Assembly (NCBI GenBank): GCA_022316685.1
Contig: JAKJHU010000082.1
Coordinates: forward strand, 1,984,001-2,048,000
Source: Progne subis subis
Taxonomy: Eukaryota > Chordata > Aves > Passeriformes > Hirundinidae
DNA: 64,000 nt
Reading direction: 5' to 3'
The notes under the pieces were generated by a model. The model was not told the origin of the DNA. It did no database searches and worked only from the letters and a program-made list of their open reading frames with translations. The translations under genes were made by a program, and so were the position numbers. The first letter of the stretch is position 1, and every line of letters begins with the position of its first letter. Of this stretch, positions 12,662-23,031 are shown one piece after another.

Positions 12662-14082
12662 CTACTCTAATGAGCTTTCAAGAAGTATCATCTATTTGTC
12701 TGTTCATCCAAGTGTGCTGTGTTTAATTACTGAAAATAATTTTATAGGTCCCTGATTCAGTGTCGTGACTTGAGGGTTTTTGCACTTTTCTTAATATGAA
12801 AGAGTATCTTAAAACTGTGAAATTAGCACTGCACATACACTGACCAGAGCTGAGCCTAGAACTGCACAGTTCTGTGTCAGGAAGGAGGGGCGTAGCAGCA
12901 GCAAGCTTTTTTCTCTTGTATCTCCCTTTGCAAGAAGTCATCTGTACTGAGCTGATGTGCTAATCATTCTTCTCTATAGTGTAATTCCTAGAGTGTTCTA
13001 GCTTTTCCCATTTCCTCCAGCAAAACCTTAATCATGATGTATTTTGCTTTTCTGTCAGCCATTAGATGTATAATTGTTCTTCCTTAAGTCATATTAAATT
13101 ATCCAGCTGATTACCTGCTGCAGCAGATTGCCTGGATCATCTTGCACTTTACCCACCCTGAGCAGTCCCTTCTTTGCAGCCCTAAAGAGGGAAGTGTGTG
13201 CAGATTCTTCCAAACAAGTATCTTGCAGCATTTTCAGATTGCCAGTCATTTATTCAAACTCTGTATTTTTTAATGACTCCACATTTTTTATCTTCACTCT
13301 CAAAGTCATATTTTCTTAATGACTACACAGTTAAACCCCTAGAATTTCTTTTCACACTGCATAACTCACAGAGGATGCTCTGCCAGGGAGGTGTTGGGCA
13401 GAGAAGATCTCTGAGACTGCACTGCAATGGTCACCATCTCGTGACCTTTCCTGGTGCCTGCTCTGCTCTCTTGCCTGATGTTCCTGACCCAACAGATGAA
13501 AAACAGCATCAAGGACAGTTCACACAACCACCAAAGAGAATTTTTCAAGTGTATTGAGCCTCAGGGCATGTTGCATTTGACACTGTTTTCCATGAGCTTT
13601 TGTTGTGTGTCAGGGAGAGAGCTTTTGATTGTGAATTTGTATAAAATTCCTTATAAAGAAGCTGGGGTTCCCTGAAAAACTTTCAGGGAATCCAATATAA
13701 TCCCCTTGCAAATCAGACTTTCCCTGTACTCCTTAGCACAGAGTTTCTCAGGTGGTGAGCCAGGTTCAACAGTATCTGTTTGCATCCTCCAGTGCTGTGC
13801 AGCCTGGAGGTGATGGGCTGAATTGAGAGATCAGATCCATGCCTCCAGTGAGGGAGAGTAAAACAATTCATGAGGGGCAGAGCCCACATGGTGAGTATTT
13901 TATTTATATCCTACCTGTACTGAGCTGAGCAGAACAGATGGGGATTCTTTTCTGCCTTATACTTCCAAATCTTCCTGTGGCTGTTCCTGGGCAGAGAGGC
14001 AGTGCAGAGATGAGCTGGGCCAAATTCATGGCTGGTGGAAAGTGGTTCTGCCTCTGCAGCTGAGTTGCACCAGGTTGTGCTA

Positions 14083-14145
14083 ACTGGGAAATTCAGTTTA
14101 CACAAAAAAAGAGAAAATTCCAGTTTGCACTGGGAAATTCAGTTT
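14083..14145 (+). repeat. Short direct repeat, 17-bp unit, two copies
   Basis: ACTGGGAAATTCAGTTT occurs at 14083-14099 and again at 14129-14145. A partial third version (AAAATTCCAGTTTGC) lies between them, consistent with a small local tandem duplication of about 46 bp. Confidence 0.75.
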
Positions 14146-15461
14146 GCTTTAGTAACTTTCACAGTCTTCTGGAAAAAGCATTGCTCAGGATGCTTCCCCA
14201 AGCATGTTATTTCCACTTTCTCTTTCTCCCTTGCACTAAGCAGTGTTTTAAAACCCTTCCTCCCTCTTCAGGACCTGGTCTGTAGGCGAGCTCCCCAAGC
14301 CAAGCTGTGCCACAGCTGGCTCAGCCTGTCCTGTGAGGAGTGTGTGGAGCTACGGTGGCATAGCCACAGCTGAGTTGGACCACGCATGTAAACCCCAGGG
14401 TTTTGGTACAGCTGCTGAGGGCTCCAGTATTTATTCTTCTCAGCCTTGCCATACCAGCCAGGCATCAGAGGCTCCAGCAGCATGTGCCCCAGCCCTTGAC
14501 CCAGAAGGATTCCTGTATATCCCTCTGCCTGGAATTGCTGCTCCTTGTTCTCACACCTTTCAGGGCTCTCGCTGCTTTCAGGTTCCCACTTGACTTTCTC
14601 TGAAACCTTCCTCTCCCTGGAAAAGGCTCCACTGCTGTGACTGACCTGTGTGCCAGGCACTTGCCTTGGGACTTCCAGGTGCTACAAACTGCCTGAGCAA
14701 ATGACACGTGGGGCCTGTTCATTGCCTTTTTGTAAACTTTCTCTCACTTTATGTGGATGAGAAAACATGCAGTTTGAATTCTTTATTCTACTAAAACATT
14801 CTTTGATTTTGTGTGTGTGTGGTGTTGCAGTTCAGAGTGTAAACCCAAGGAAACAGTCAGACAGATGCTTGTGCTGAAATCCTGTGTGAGGCACCTGAGA
14901 TAGCTACAGGCTGTACCGTGTTCTAGCCCCAGATTTCAGTCTGTGCCAGTGACACTTTGGGTTGTAACACCCTGGAGAAATCAGGATTTAACCTGGAAGT
15001 GGAGCACCCCTCTTCTCTCGTGTAGGTGATGTAGACTGACTGTGACTGAAGAACAGCAGACTTTGTTTTCTCTTCTGGGGAAAGTGTCAAAGCTGCTTTG
15101 CTTTCCATACCTGGTCTTCCTTGCAGTTTTAGTTAATTTTGTGTTCTGTAGTAGTATATTTACAGTCAGGAATGCATTAGAAAATGCTTGTTTGCCTATG
15201 TAAGGTGTTTCGAAAGTTTATTAAACAACAGAGATTGGTAGGCAATCTATGGTGCTATAAAAATAGAATCACAAAAGCTATTACAAGGATATAATACGCA
15301 AAGAAATTTCTTGCCTTCAGTTATTAATAGAAACATGTAGGTTTATGCCTTTTTGCTTTTGCAAGCCACAGACACTTCCCTGAGCCTGAAGCATGGTTTC
15401 AGCCACAGCATGTTTTCATCCACTCATCCCCAGCTGAAAAACACCTAAGGAAGGAAAAAGG

Positions 15462-15488
15462 AGAGGGGGGGGGAGGGGGGAAAACCCC
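15462..15488 (+). repeat. G-rich tract (G9-A-G6) followed by A4C5
   Basis: A short purine tract with two long G runs, able in principle to form a G-quadruplex, followed immediately by AAAACCCCC, which could pair with part of it. Confidence 0.7.
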
Positions 15489-16054
15489 CTGTGCTCGTGT
15501 TAAGTCATTGAGGGCTAAAGCAAACTCAGTGTTTCCTTTCCTGCAGTCAAACAGGGTTCTGCAAAGGGCAGGAGAATATTTTCTGAGCAGCAGCTGCAGG
15601 GATGTGCTGGGGAGTCCTGCTGGGATCAGAACTCACTGCCAGTCCTCATCCCAGGTTGGCCAATTTTCATTTCACAGGTTTGAGGCGCCAGGAACATCCA
15701 GTGTGACTTGCTCAAGTTTCACACAAATCCTTCTTGCAGAAGCTGCCCCGAGGTATCAGGAAAACAATGCTCTAGCCTGACAGACTGAGCTCCTCTCCTG
15801 GGTGCAGGGTGGGTGCTTCCAACCCTCTGGCGAAGTCCAGCAGTGCCAGTCCTGCCAGGGATATCTGTGCTCCAGGATTCCTGATTGGTGTGTCTGTGAC
15901 GTGTGTGCTTTCTGGAGAGGGATTCCTCAGCTGCCCTGGCTGTCAGGCTGTGCTGGGGAGTGCAAGGTTTGGTGCTGGCTGTGGGAAGTGGCTTCCAGAG
16001 CATCCTCCCAGGCCCGTGTGTTTGCTGGTTCTGCCTGCTCGGAGATGACGCACT

Positions 16055-16071
16055 CCAGAACACTGTTCTGG
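16055..16071. repeat. 17-bp perfect palindrome
   Basis: CCAGAACACTGTTCTGG is a perfect inverted repeat about a central C. It resembles a steroid-receptor half-site pair, but the spacer is 1 base rather than the required 3, so no regulatory role is assigned. Confidence 0.6.
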
Positions 16072-17243
16072 ATCCTTCATGGACCATGTAATGCCTCCCC
16101 TGTTGAGTAAAATAATTTTGGTTTCTATTGTTTGTGTTAGAAAACATAAATGGCGCTGGTGGTGTGGCTGCCCATGGAGGTCTGTGTTTGTTGGATGGGG
16201 AGCCTGTCTGTGACCCCACCAAGCAACCTCTGCACAGGCAGAGCTTCTCTGCAGCTCCAAAGACACCCCCGTGGCCAGGGGTTCCTGCCTGTGGGGAACA
16301 GTGAAATCCATCAATGCACACTGTGGGGGTTTTTATGGATTCACTGTTTGTGGTGGATGTGCTCACAGGGGAGGAAGGAAAGGTTGTGTTCAGTGTTGAG
16401 AACATTCTATTTATAATTTTAGTTCCTTGCTGAGGTTTCCGTGCCCAACACAAGAACCATGAATGTCAATTCCTTTGCACAAGAAGCAGTTTCCCCTCTC
16501 TTTGCCTGGTGAATTAATTAGGCCAAATTTGTGCCTATTCCTGTAGTATTAAATTCATCTCTTTTCAACAGGAAAATTCATCCATATTCTAAAAATACTG
16601 AAGTAGTTTTATTCTGTTATTTTAATAGGTAAGATTGCTTCTCAATAGCAAGAACTCAAGTAGTAACCCAGCTTAGACTAGGTTGCCCTCATAAATTATA
16701 TCTTCCTAGGAGGAAGAGAAAATCAGAAGTAATGTAAGAGCTTTATCTAGGGAAAAGGCTAATAATGTCACTAACCTCATGATTTCAACTATGGAAATTG
16801 TCTTGCAATGTGAAATTTATTATGTTTAACATTCATGATACTGTTGGACCATTTAATGAGAAACAACATAATTGATTTTCCATAATGAACAATCTACCAA
16901 AAATATTGAGGGGAAAAACTGTCTGTTGGCCATCTGAAGATGGATGCTATTGAAATAAGGAACTTTACCTCAGAAAGATGTTTTTTTAAATTTAGAAAAT
17001 TAGCTGGTATTGCTATTAAATGTGGAAATTAAGAGTGGATGATTTAATATATACAGCTCTCTGAATTTCAAGCTTTGCATTAGAAGCTCAAATACTTATC
17101 AGCCCCCAACCCCCATAATAAGTGTCATTTGAATTAAAATCCCATGTTAGTGTTTATTGGTTGGCTTCATGGATAGCATGGACTGGTGTTCAGCCCCTGT
17201 GTGTTTATGGATGCAGTGTCCAGCTGAGGGATCACTGTCCAGG

Positions 17244-17670
17244 TGATGCCTTTTCTGGGCTGACCTGGAAACAGAGGCCAAACAAAATTAAAAGGATAGA
17301 AGTGGATATATTTATTGAAGGCCTTCAGGTACATTTAGGGCAGACGGAGCCTCCCCAAGGGGCTCACCCAAGAATGGACAATGGTCACGAGCTTTACAGA
17401 CAATTACAAGTTTGGCCCATTTACATATCGGGGATTAATGCTCCAATTACAGCTTCAGGTAATGAAGTCATTCACCCCCAGTTTGCTACCGCAATTCACT
17501 TTTGTTTATACTTTCTGGGGTCTGAGGCTGTGAGGTGTCCTTGATTCCCAGGCCTGGAGAGGAATTGTTCTGTGAAAAAAACAGGAGAACAGCAGCTGAC
17601 AGGCTTTCGAGTTACACCCCAAAGCAGTATAGAATTTGGCAAATACAAAAGCTAAAATCCTAAGGCATCA
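17244..17670 (-). mobile_element. Solo LTR, TGATGCC family, copy A1
   Basis: A 427-bp LTR in reverse orientation. The plus strand runs from TGATGCC (17244) to GGCATCA (17670), a 7-bp perfect terminal inverted repeat. It is flanked by CAGG on both sides (17240-17243 and 17671-17674), a clean 4-bp target-site duplication. The polyadenylation signal AATAAA (minus strand) is at 17311-17316. Closest by eye to the copy at 51247; both share an AAACAGAGGCC start and ACAGGAGAACAGCAGCTGAC. The frame open across it has no retroviral protein similarity. Confidence 0.9.
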
Positions 17671-19667
17671 CAGGTGGATCCCTATCCAAAGGGCTCAGGC
17701 CTCTGATGCAAAGGGTCACCTGTCCCAGTTCCAGTGTGTGCTGTGAGCCACACGCTGGGGACACCCAAAATCCCATCTGTGTGCCTGGGAACAGGGTCAT
17801 GCTCGTGTGGGGAACCTGAGCAAAGGAGCCCTCAGGGAAAAAAAGCTTCCTTGGGGATGCTCTGTCCTGTTTGTCACTCTGGACAAAGATAGGATCAGCA
17901 CTTAGATGCCCCATGCCAGTTTTTGCTTTAAACCATGTTGCAGAGCTGCTGTCAGTAACACTGCTGCACATCCAGCGCTTCTCATGTCCAGATGCCCATG
18001 TCTCTAAATTTGGGTGTTTATTCCTAAACCAGCTGGTAATCTACAGAGCTTCCTGGAAAGATGTAGTAGCCAAACCGTAGAAAGGGCACGAGGCTGGAGA
18101 GCCCAGGAGTCTCTGTTGCCTTGATGTGCTGGATGCTGGGCACAGGGCAGGAAGCTTTTCCTGCCCTACAGAGCAACTGAAGTGCATACCCAAAAGGCAG
18201 GGGGACTGTAATAAGGCTAGCAGACTTCAGAAGAGCTTTTTAGTGCACATTAAGATGCTTTATAGGCATTTAGGTCTGCCATTGGATATTGATGAATAGT
18301 CCTGTAATAGCCATTAGGAAAGGAGGGCTCAGTCCTGATGGCCTCTGACACCTCAGTCCTGTTCGTGCTCAGGCCAGCACTCACACATCCAAGGAGGCTC
18401 ATTTTTTTTTTCCACCAATATAATTTTGAAGCTTGGGCAAGATCTGCCTCCAGTCGGCTGGAATCTCACTGCCTGAGACTTATTTAAAAATTAATACATT
18501 TTAAGATTAATACTCCTGTTCAATGATTGATTTTGGAAGTATTATACTAAATACCTCTATAATGCAGTGGGTTTGTTCCATTATGTTTCATTCATTTGTT
18601 GAATTCCATGTTTTATTGCTGCTGAAGTTACCTGAAAGTCAATCCTATGAATATCTTTGGACCAAGTTCCCTGAACTCTGCCATGGACGGGTGATGTCTG
18701 GACAGGCACTAGGAAAAGTTAGAAAAAATGCTGCTTGAAACCCCTTCAAATAACTTCAAGCATTGCTTCAGTAGTCTCCAAAGTGTTGCCCATGCAGGCT
18801 GGCTTCCCTCACTGGCACAGTACAACCCTGTCACTCCACTGGATGGGAGCATGAAAGAGGATTTCAGGAAAATCATGTTTCTGAAGGAAATACTAGGCAC
18901 ACCAGCCACTAGCACTCTCCAGTACTGAGTTTTATGCAGCCTTATTCAGCAGTGGCCTCATGATTATACTGAAATAAAATGTGCTGGGTAAATTGTTTCT
19001 TCTTTGAAACAGTTCACGACTGAAAGCCCTTGGGGGAAAACAAGCGTGTAATTTTCCAGCTATTTTAAACCATGTAAGCACCAGGAAAAACAGTATGATT
19101 CATTTATTCTGGAGTGTGTTGATTAGCTAGCAATTAAAGCTTTATAATATTTTTCTTTATGGAACAACAAAGGCTAGTTTAATGCTTTTACTTGAGTTTT
19201 GGCTCATTTGACTGGTTTCATACCTGGTACAGACAGATTAATACTCTGAAAGCATGTGAAGTACCTATATGCAGCTGAACATGGTCCACTTAGCTCAAAA
19301 ATATGATGGGTCTTCACAGAAGGAACTTTCATTCATTCACAGCATCTGGTTCCATTACATTCAGCCCAATCAAGCCATGAAATTGAAACAAAATTACTGT
19401 TGACGGTGGTGGCCGTGTAAGAATGAAAGCAAGGTGGGAGGAAGGAAGGATCTGCATGGCAGGAGAGGCTCTGAGTGAGGACAAGCTGTGTAAAGTGCCT
19501 TTAAATTTTCGCATAAGTGACTGGGTGCGTGGGAAGAGGAACTTGGAACTACTCGGGCTCTCCAAAGTGCATTTCACCTGCTCTTTTGAATTGAGATTGT
19601 GTCTGTGTAACACAGCAGGGCAGCATAGTACTTCCCTGTGCAGGTGCTGCTGCCCAGCTTTGGTTGC
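17671..19667. other. Unique non-coding DNA
   Basis: No gene recognised. AT-rich segments with possible homeodomain-type TAAT motifs occur at about 18480-18620 and 19060-19200. There is a short T run near 18403. Confidence 0.5.
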
Positions 19668-19980
19668 TTTGTGGGTGACAGGGGAGCACCCCTCACCCTG
19701 CACAGCCCCTGTGCTGCAGACCCTGGTCCCTTTGTGGGTGACAGGGGAGCACCCCTCACCCTGCACAGCCCCTGTGCTGCAGACCCTGGTCCCTTTGTGG
19801 GTGACAGGGGAGCACCCCTCACCCTGCACAGCCCTGTGCTGCAGACCCTGGTCCCTTTGTGGGTGACAGGGGAGCACCCCTCACCCTGCACAGCCCCTGT
19901 GCTGCAGACCCTGGTCCCTTTGTGGGTGACAGGGGAGCACCCCTCACCCTGCACAGCCCTGTGCTGCAGACCCTGCTGCT
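19668..19980 (+). repeat. Minisatellite, 63-bp unit, five copies
   Basis: Tandem units start at 19668, 19731, 19794, 19856 and 19919, each beginning TTTGTGGGTGACAGGGGAGC. Unit length is 63 bp, with the third and fifth units lacking one C (62 bp). Because 63 is a multiple of three, frames stay open across several units on both strands. Each unit holds a small hairpin, GCACAG-CCC-CTGTGC in full-length units. A block TGCTGCCCAGCTTTGGT occurs just before the array (about 19648) and just after it (about 19977), so the array expanded between two copies of its own flank. Confidence 0.95.
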
Positions 19981-20592
19981 GCCCAGCTTTGGTCCCTGTG
20001 GGTGCAGGTCCTGCTGCTGCCACCTCCCTCTGCTGTCCTGGGGCAGCAGCCTGGAGGGAAGGGCTGGAGGGGAGCATGGAGTGGGAGTGTGGGCTGGGAT
20101 GGAGGAAGGAGGGAGGGAGGATGGCATAATGCAGAGCAGGAGGAAAAGGTGGCTAAAGAATATGGGTATTGTGCAGAGCCCGGATAGAATCAGCATCAGA
20201 AGAGGGGCTGTGGTTTCTGTCCCAAGGGCTGCCCCCTCTGTGTCACGTCTGAGCAGGGGGAAGGTGGGCTCTGTGGCTGTGAGGAAGCATCAGGTGACAG
20301 TGTTGCTTGCTGCTTTGAGGTCTCTGCGCTCAGTGAAAAACCTGGTGCACCTTCCAAGCCACCACTACAGTAATCTCCAGTCGCCATCTCCAATGAATTG
20401 TCTGTAGCAGGGCAGGAACATCTGCAAAGTCACCTGTAATGCATTGAGTGAGGGGCTTGTGTTCAGTGTAGGCGCATCACACAGTTACAAACAAAATATC
20501 TATTTTTAACCACCCTGGTTCAGGAGACCAAAGGTGTCCCCAGCTCCCCTCAGCTGGCACTGAGCACCTCAGAGCTGTGCCTTGTTCTCAGT
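19981..20592. other. GC-rich unique DNA between minisatellite and LTR
   Basis: Holds GGGA/GGAG-rich simple sequence at about 20060-20130. No gene recognised. Confidence 0.5.
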
Positions 20593-21183
20593 TGTCCTAG
20601 GGTGACTTTATGATGCTTGTATCCCCAATCTCTGTTCTGTTTGTGCTGTATATTGAGTTCTGTACCTTTGAGACTGGTTCTGGGAGTGAAGGGGGGAAAG
20701 AAGCAGCGTGCAGTTTGTTTTGGAGAAAACTGCCTGAGTCCTCCACATACCAGCTCTGGGACTGTGTTTGTCTGAAGCAAGGCCAGGCAGTGGGACAGAG
20801 ATCTGCTTTGCTTTTAGTTAGTTTTAGCCAGCTAGGGCAGAGAAGTTCCCTGGACTTTTTTCCTTTTTCTTGGGACTCTTTAAACCTGCTCCAGACAAAA
20901 AACCCCAGAAGAGCACTGGGAGCTCACACCTGGGGCCCACCAGGGCCTGGACCTCTGGAGGTTCTGATAAGAGACTGAGCGAGCTGAGCTACCCACAGCA
21001 GGGACTTTCCGAATTTGCCATCTCACTTCAGAACAAGAGGTTTCATCATTTCATTTTATTCATTCTTTATGCTTGTGGGCATTTGTTTGTTAAATAAAAT
21101 AGCTTTTTACAGGACCGTTTGGGTTTGCTTCCCAGAGGGACCCTATTCAGGGGTTTTCTCCCAATTTGCCCTAAACCAGGACA
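20593..21183 (+). mobile_element. ERVL-like solo LTR, 591 bp
   Basis: Starts TGTCCTAGGGTGAC and ends CTAAACCAGGACA, so the ends form a TGTCCT/AGGACA inverted repeat. The opening, TGTCCTAGGGTGACTTTATG, is one I recall from songbird ERVL-type LTRs. A polyadenylation signal AATAAA lies at 21093-21098. Flanks are CAGT (20589-20592) and GAGT (21184-21187), a possible target duplication with one mismatch. No internal retroviral sequence borders it, so it is a solo LTR. It sits between the two minisatellite arrays. Confidence 0.85.
21093..21098 (+). terminator. LTR polyadenylation signal AATAAA
   Basis: AATAAA about 85 bp before the LTR end, in the expected position for the R region of the 20593 LTR. 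Confidence 0.5.
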
Positions 21184-21435
21184 GAGTGCCACTGCCTGGG
21201 ACAACCTGAGCCCTGGCAAAGGGGAGCTCTTCAGGCACCTGTGGCAGCCTCTTACAGCAGGTAAGTGCAGGGAAGGGGAGTCAGATTGTTTCCCAGGCTG
21301 AGCTGCTGTGTCTGTGGGAGCACTGCACTGTGTTTAGGGAAACAGGGATGGGCTAAAGGCTGTGGAAACACTTCCCAGCTTAAAGGTGTGGCTGTGCTTT
21401 GTGCTCTGCACAAACTGTCCCCGCATGACATTTCA

Positions 21436-23031
21436 TGTTGTCCCTCAGTGCAGGGGCCATGTCCTGTGTCTGAGGGCTCATTTTCAGGGTGTTGTGTCCC
21501 TCAGTGCAGGGGCCATGTCCTGTGTCTGAGGGCTCATTTTCAGGGTGTTGTGTCCCTCAGTGCAGGGCCATGTCCTGTGTCTGAGGGCTCATTTTCAGGG
21601 TGTTGTGTCCCTCAGTGCAGGGCCATGTTCTGTGTCTGAGGGCTCATTTTCAGGGTGTTGTGTCCCTCAGTGCAGGGCCATGTCCTTTGTCTGAGGGCTC
21701 ATTTTCAGATGTTGGGTCCCTCAGTGCAGGGGCCATGTCCTTTGTCTGAGGGCTCATTTTCAGGGTGTTGTGTCCCTCAGTGCAGGGCCATGTCCTGTGT
21801 CTGAGGGCTCATTTTCAGGGTGTTGTGTCCCTCAGTGCAGGCCCATGTCCTTTGTCTGAGGGCTCATTTTCAGATGTTGGGTCCCTCAGTGCAGGGCCAT
21901 GTTCTGTGTCTGAGGGCTCATTTTCAGGGTGTTGTGTCCCTCAGTGCAGGGCCATGTCCTGTGTCTGAGGGCTCATTTTCAGGGTGTTGGGTCCCTCAGT
22001 GCAGGGCCATGTCCTTTGTCTGAGGGCTCATTTTCAGGGTGTTGTGTCCCTCAGTGCAGGGCCATGTCCTGTGTCTGAGGGCTCATTTTCAGGGTGTTGT
22101 GTCCCTCAGTGCAGGGCCATGTCCTTTGTCTGAGGGCTCATTTTCAGGGTGTTGTGTCCCTCAGTGCAGGAGCCATGTCCTGTGTCTGAGGGCCCATTTT
22201 CAGGGTGTTGTGTCCCTCAGTGCAGGAGCCATGTCCTGTGTCTGAGGGCTCATTTTCAGGGTGTTGTGTCCCTCAGTGCAGGGGCCATGTCCTGTGTCTG
22301 AGGGCTCATTTTCAGGGTGTTGTGTCCCTCAGTGCAGGGGCCATGTTCTGTGTCTGAGGGCTCATTTTCAGGGTGTTGTGTCCCTCAGTGCAGGGGCCAT
22401 GTCCTGTGTCTGAGGGCTCATTTTCAGGGTGTTGTGTCCCTCAGTGCAGGCCCATGTCCTGTGTCTGAGGGCTCATTTTCAGATGTTGGGTCCCTCAGTG
22501 CAGGGCCCTGTCCTGTGTCTGAGGGCTCATTTTCAGGGTGTTGTGTCCCTCAGTGCAGGGCCATGTCCTGTGTCTGAGGGCTCATTTTCAGATGTTGGGT
22601 CCCTCAGTGCAGGGCCATGTCCTGTGTCTGAGGGCTCATTTTCAGATGTTGGGTCCCCAGTGCAGGCCCATGTCCTTTGTCTGAGGGCTCATTTTCAGAT
22701 GTTGGGTCCCTCAGTGCAGGGGCCATGTCCTTTGTCTGAGGGCTCATTTTCAGGGTGTTGTGTCCCTCAGTGCAGGGGCCATGTCCTGTGTCTGAGGGCT
22801 CATTTTCAGGGTGTTGTGTCCCTCAGTGCAGGGCCATGTCCTGTGTCTGAGGGCTCATTTTCAGGGTGTTGTGTCCCTCAGTGCAGGGGCCATGTCCTGT
22901 GTCTGAGGGCTCATTTTCAGGGTGTTGTGTCCCTCAGTGCAGGGCCATGTCCTGTGTCTGAGGGCTCATTTTCAGGGTGTTGTGTCCCTCAGTGCAGGGG
23001 CCATGTTCTGTGTCTGAGGGCTCATTTTCAG
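21436..23031 (+). repeat. Minisatellite, about 55-bp unit, 29 copies
   Basis: I count 29 tandem units by the motif CTCATTTTCAG (one unit has CCCATTTTCAG), averaging about 55 bp. Units differ at fixed positions. The junction after TTTTCAG is mostly GGTGTTGTGTCCC, six times (after units 5, 8, 19, 21, 22 and 23) ATGTTGGGTCCC, and once GGTGTTGGGTCCC. The centre varies among GGGGCC, GGGCC, GGAGCC and GGCCC, and TCCTGTG among TCCTTTG and TTCTGTG. Each unit has imperfect dyad symmetry, CCCTCAG-tg-CAGG paired with CCTG-tgt-CTGAGGG. Long plus-strand frames run through it because the unit lacks plus-strand stops; as the unit is not a multiple of three, all three frames are used. It is not CRISPR: there are no unique spacers. 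Confidence 0.97.

Larger units (their letters stand above)
12662..17243. other. Mostly unique non-coding DNA
   Basis: No gene recognised. Between about 15720 and 16450 a 244-codon frame is open on the minus strand, with several overlapping frames open on the plus strand. Its translation shows no domain, signal peptide or repeat that I recognise, so I do not call it a gene. From about 16500 to 17110 the sequence turns AT-rich with TAATTA-type motifs and no obvious repeats. Confidence 0.5.

Noticed and set aside
16055..16071. Glucocorticoid-type response element
   Set aside because: Half-sites are right but the spacer is 1 base instead of 3.
15719..16453. A 244-codon minus-strand frame
   Set aside because: No recognisable domain, several overlapping plus-strand frames, and no splice or promoter context.
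19329..20129. Overlapping 147-182 codon frames on both strands at the 63-bp array
   Set aside because: The unit length is a multiple of three, so any open frame stays open; both strands are affected equally.
21436..23031. Resemblance to a CRISPR array (regular repeats)
   Set aside because: Units are contiguous with no unique spacers, and the DNA is from an animal genome.
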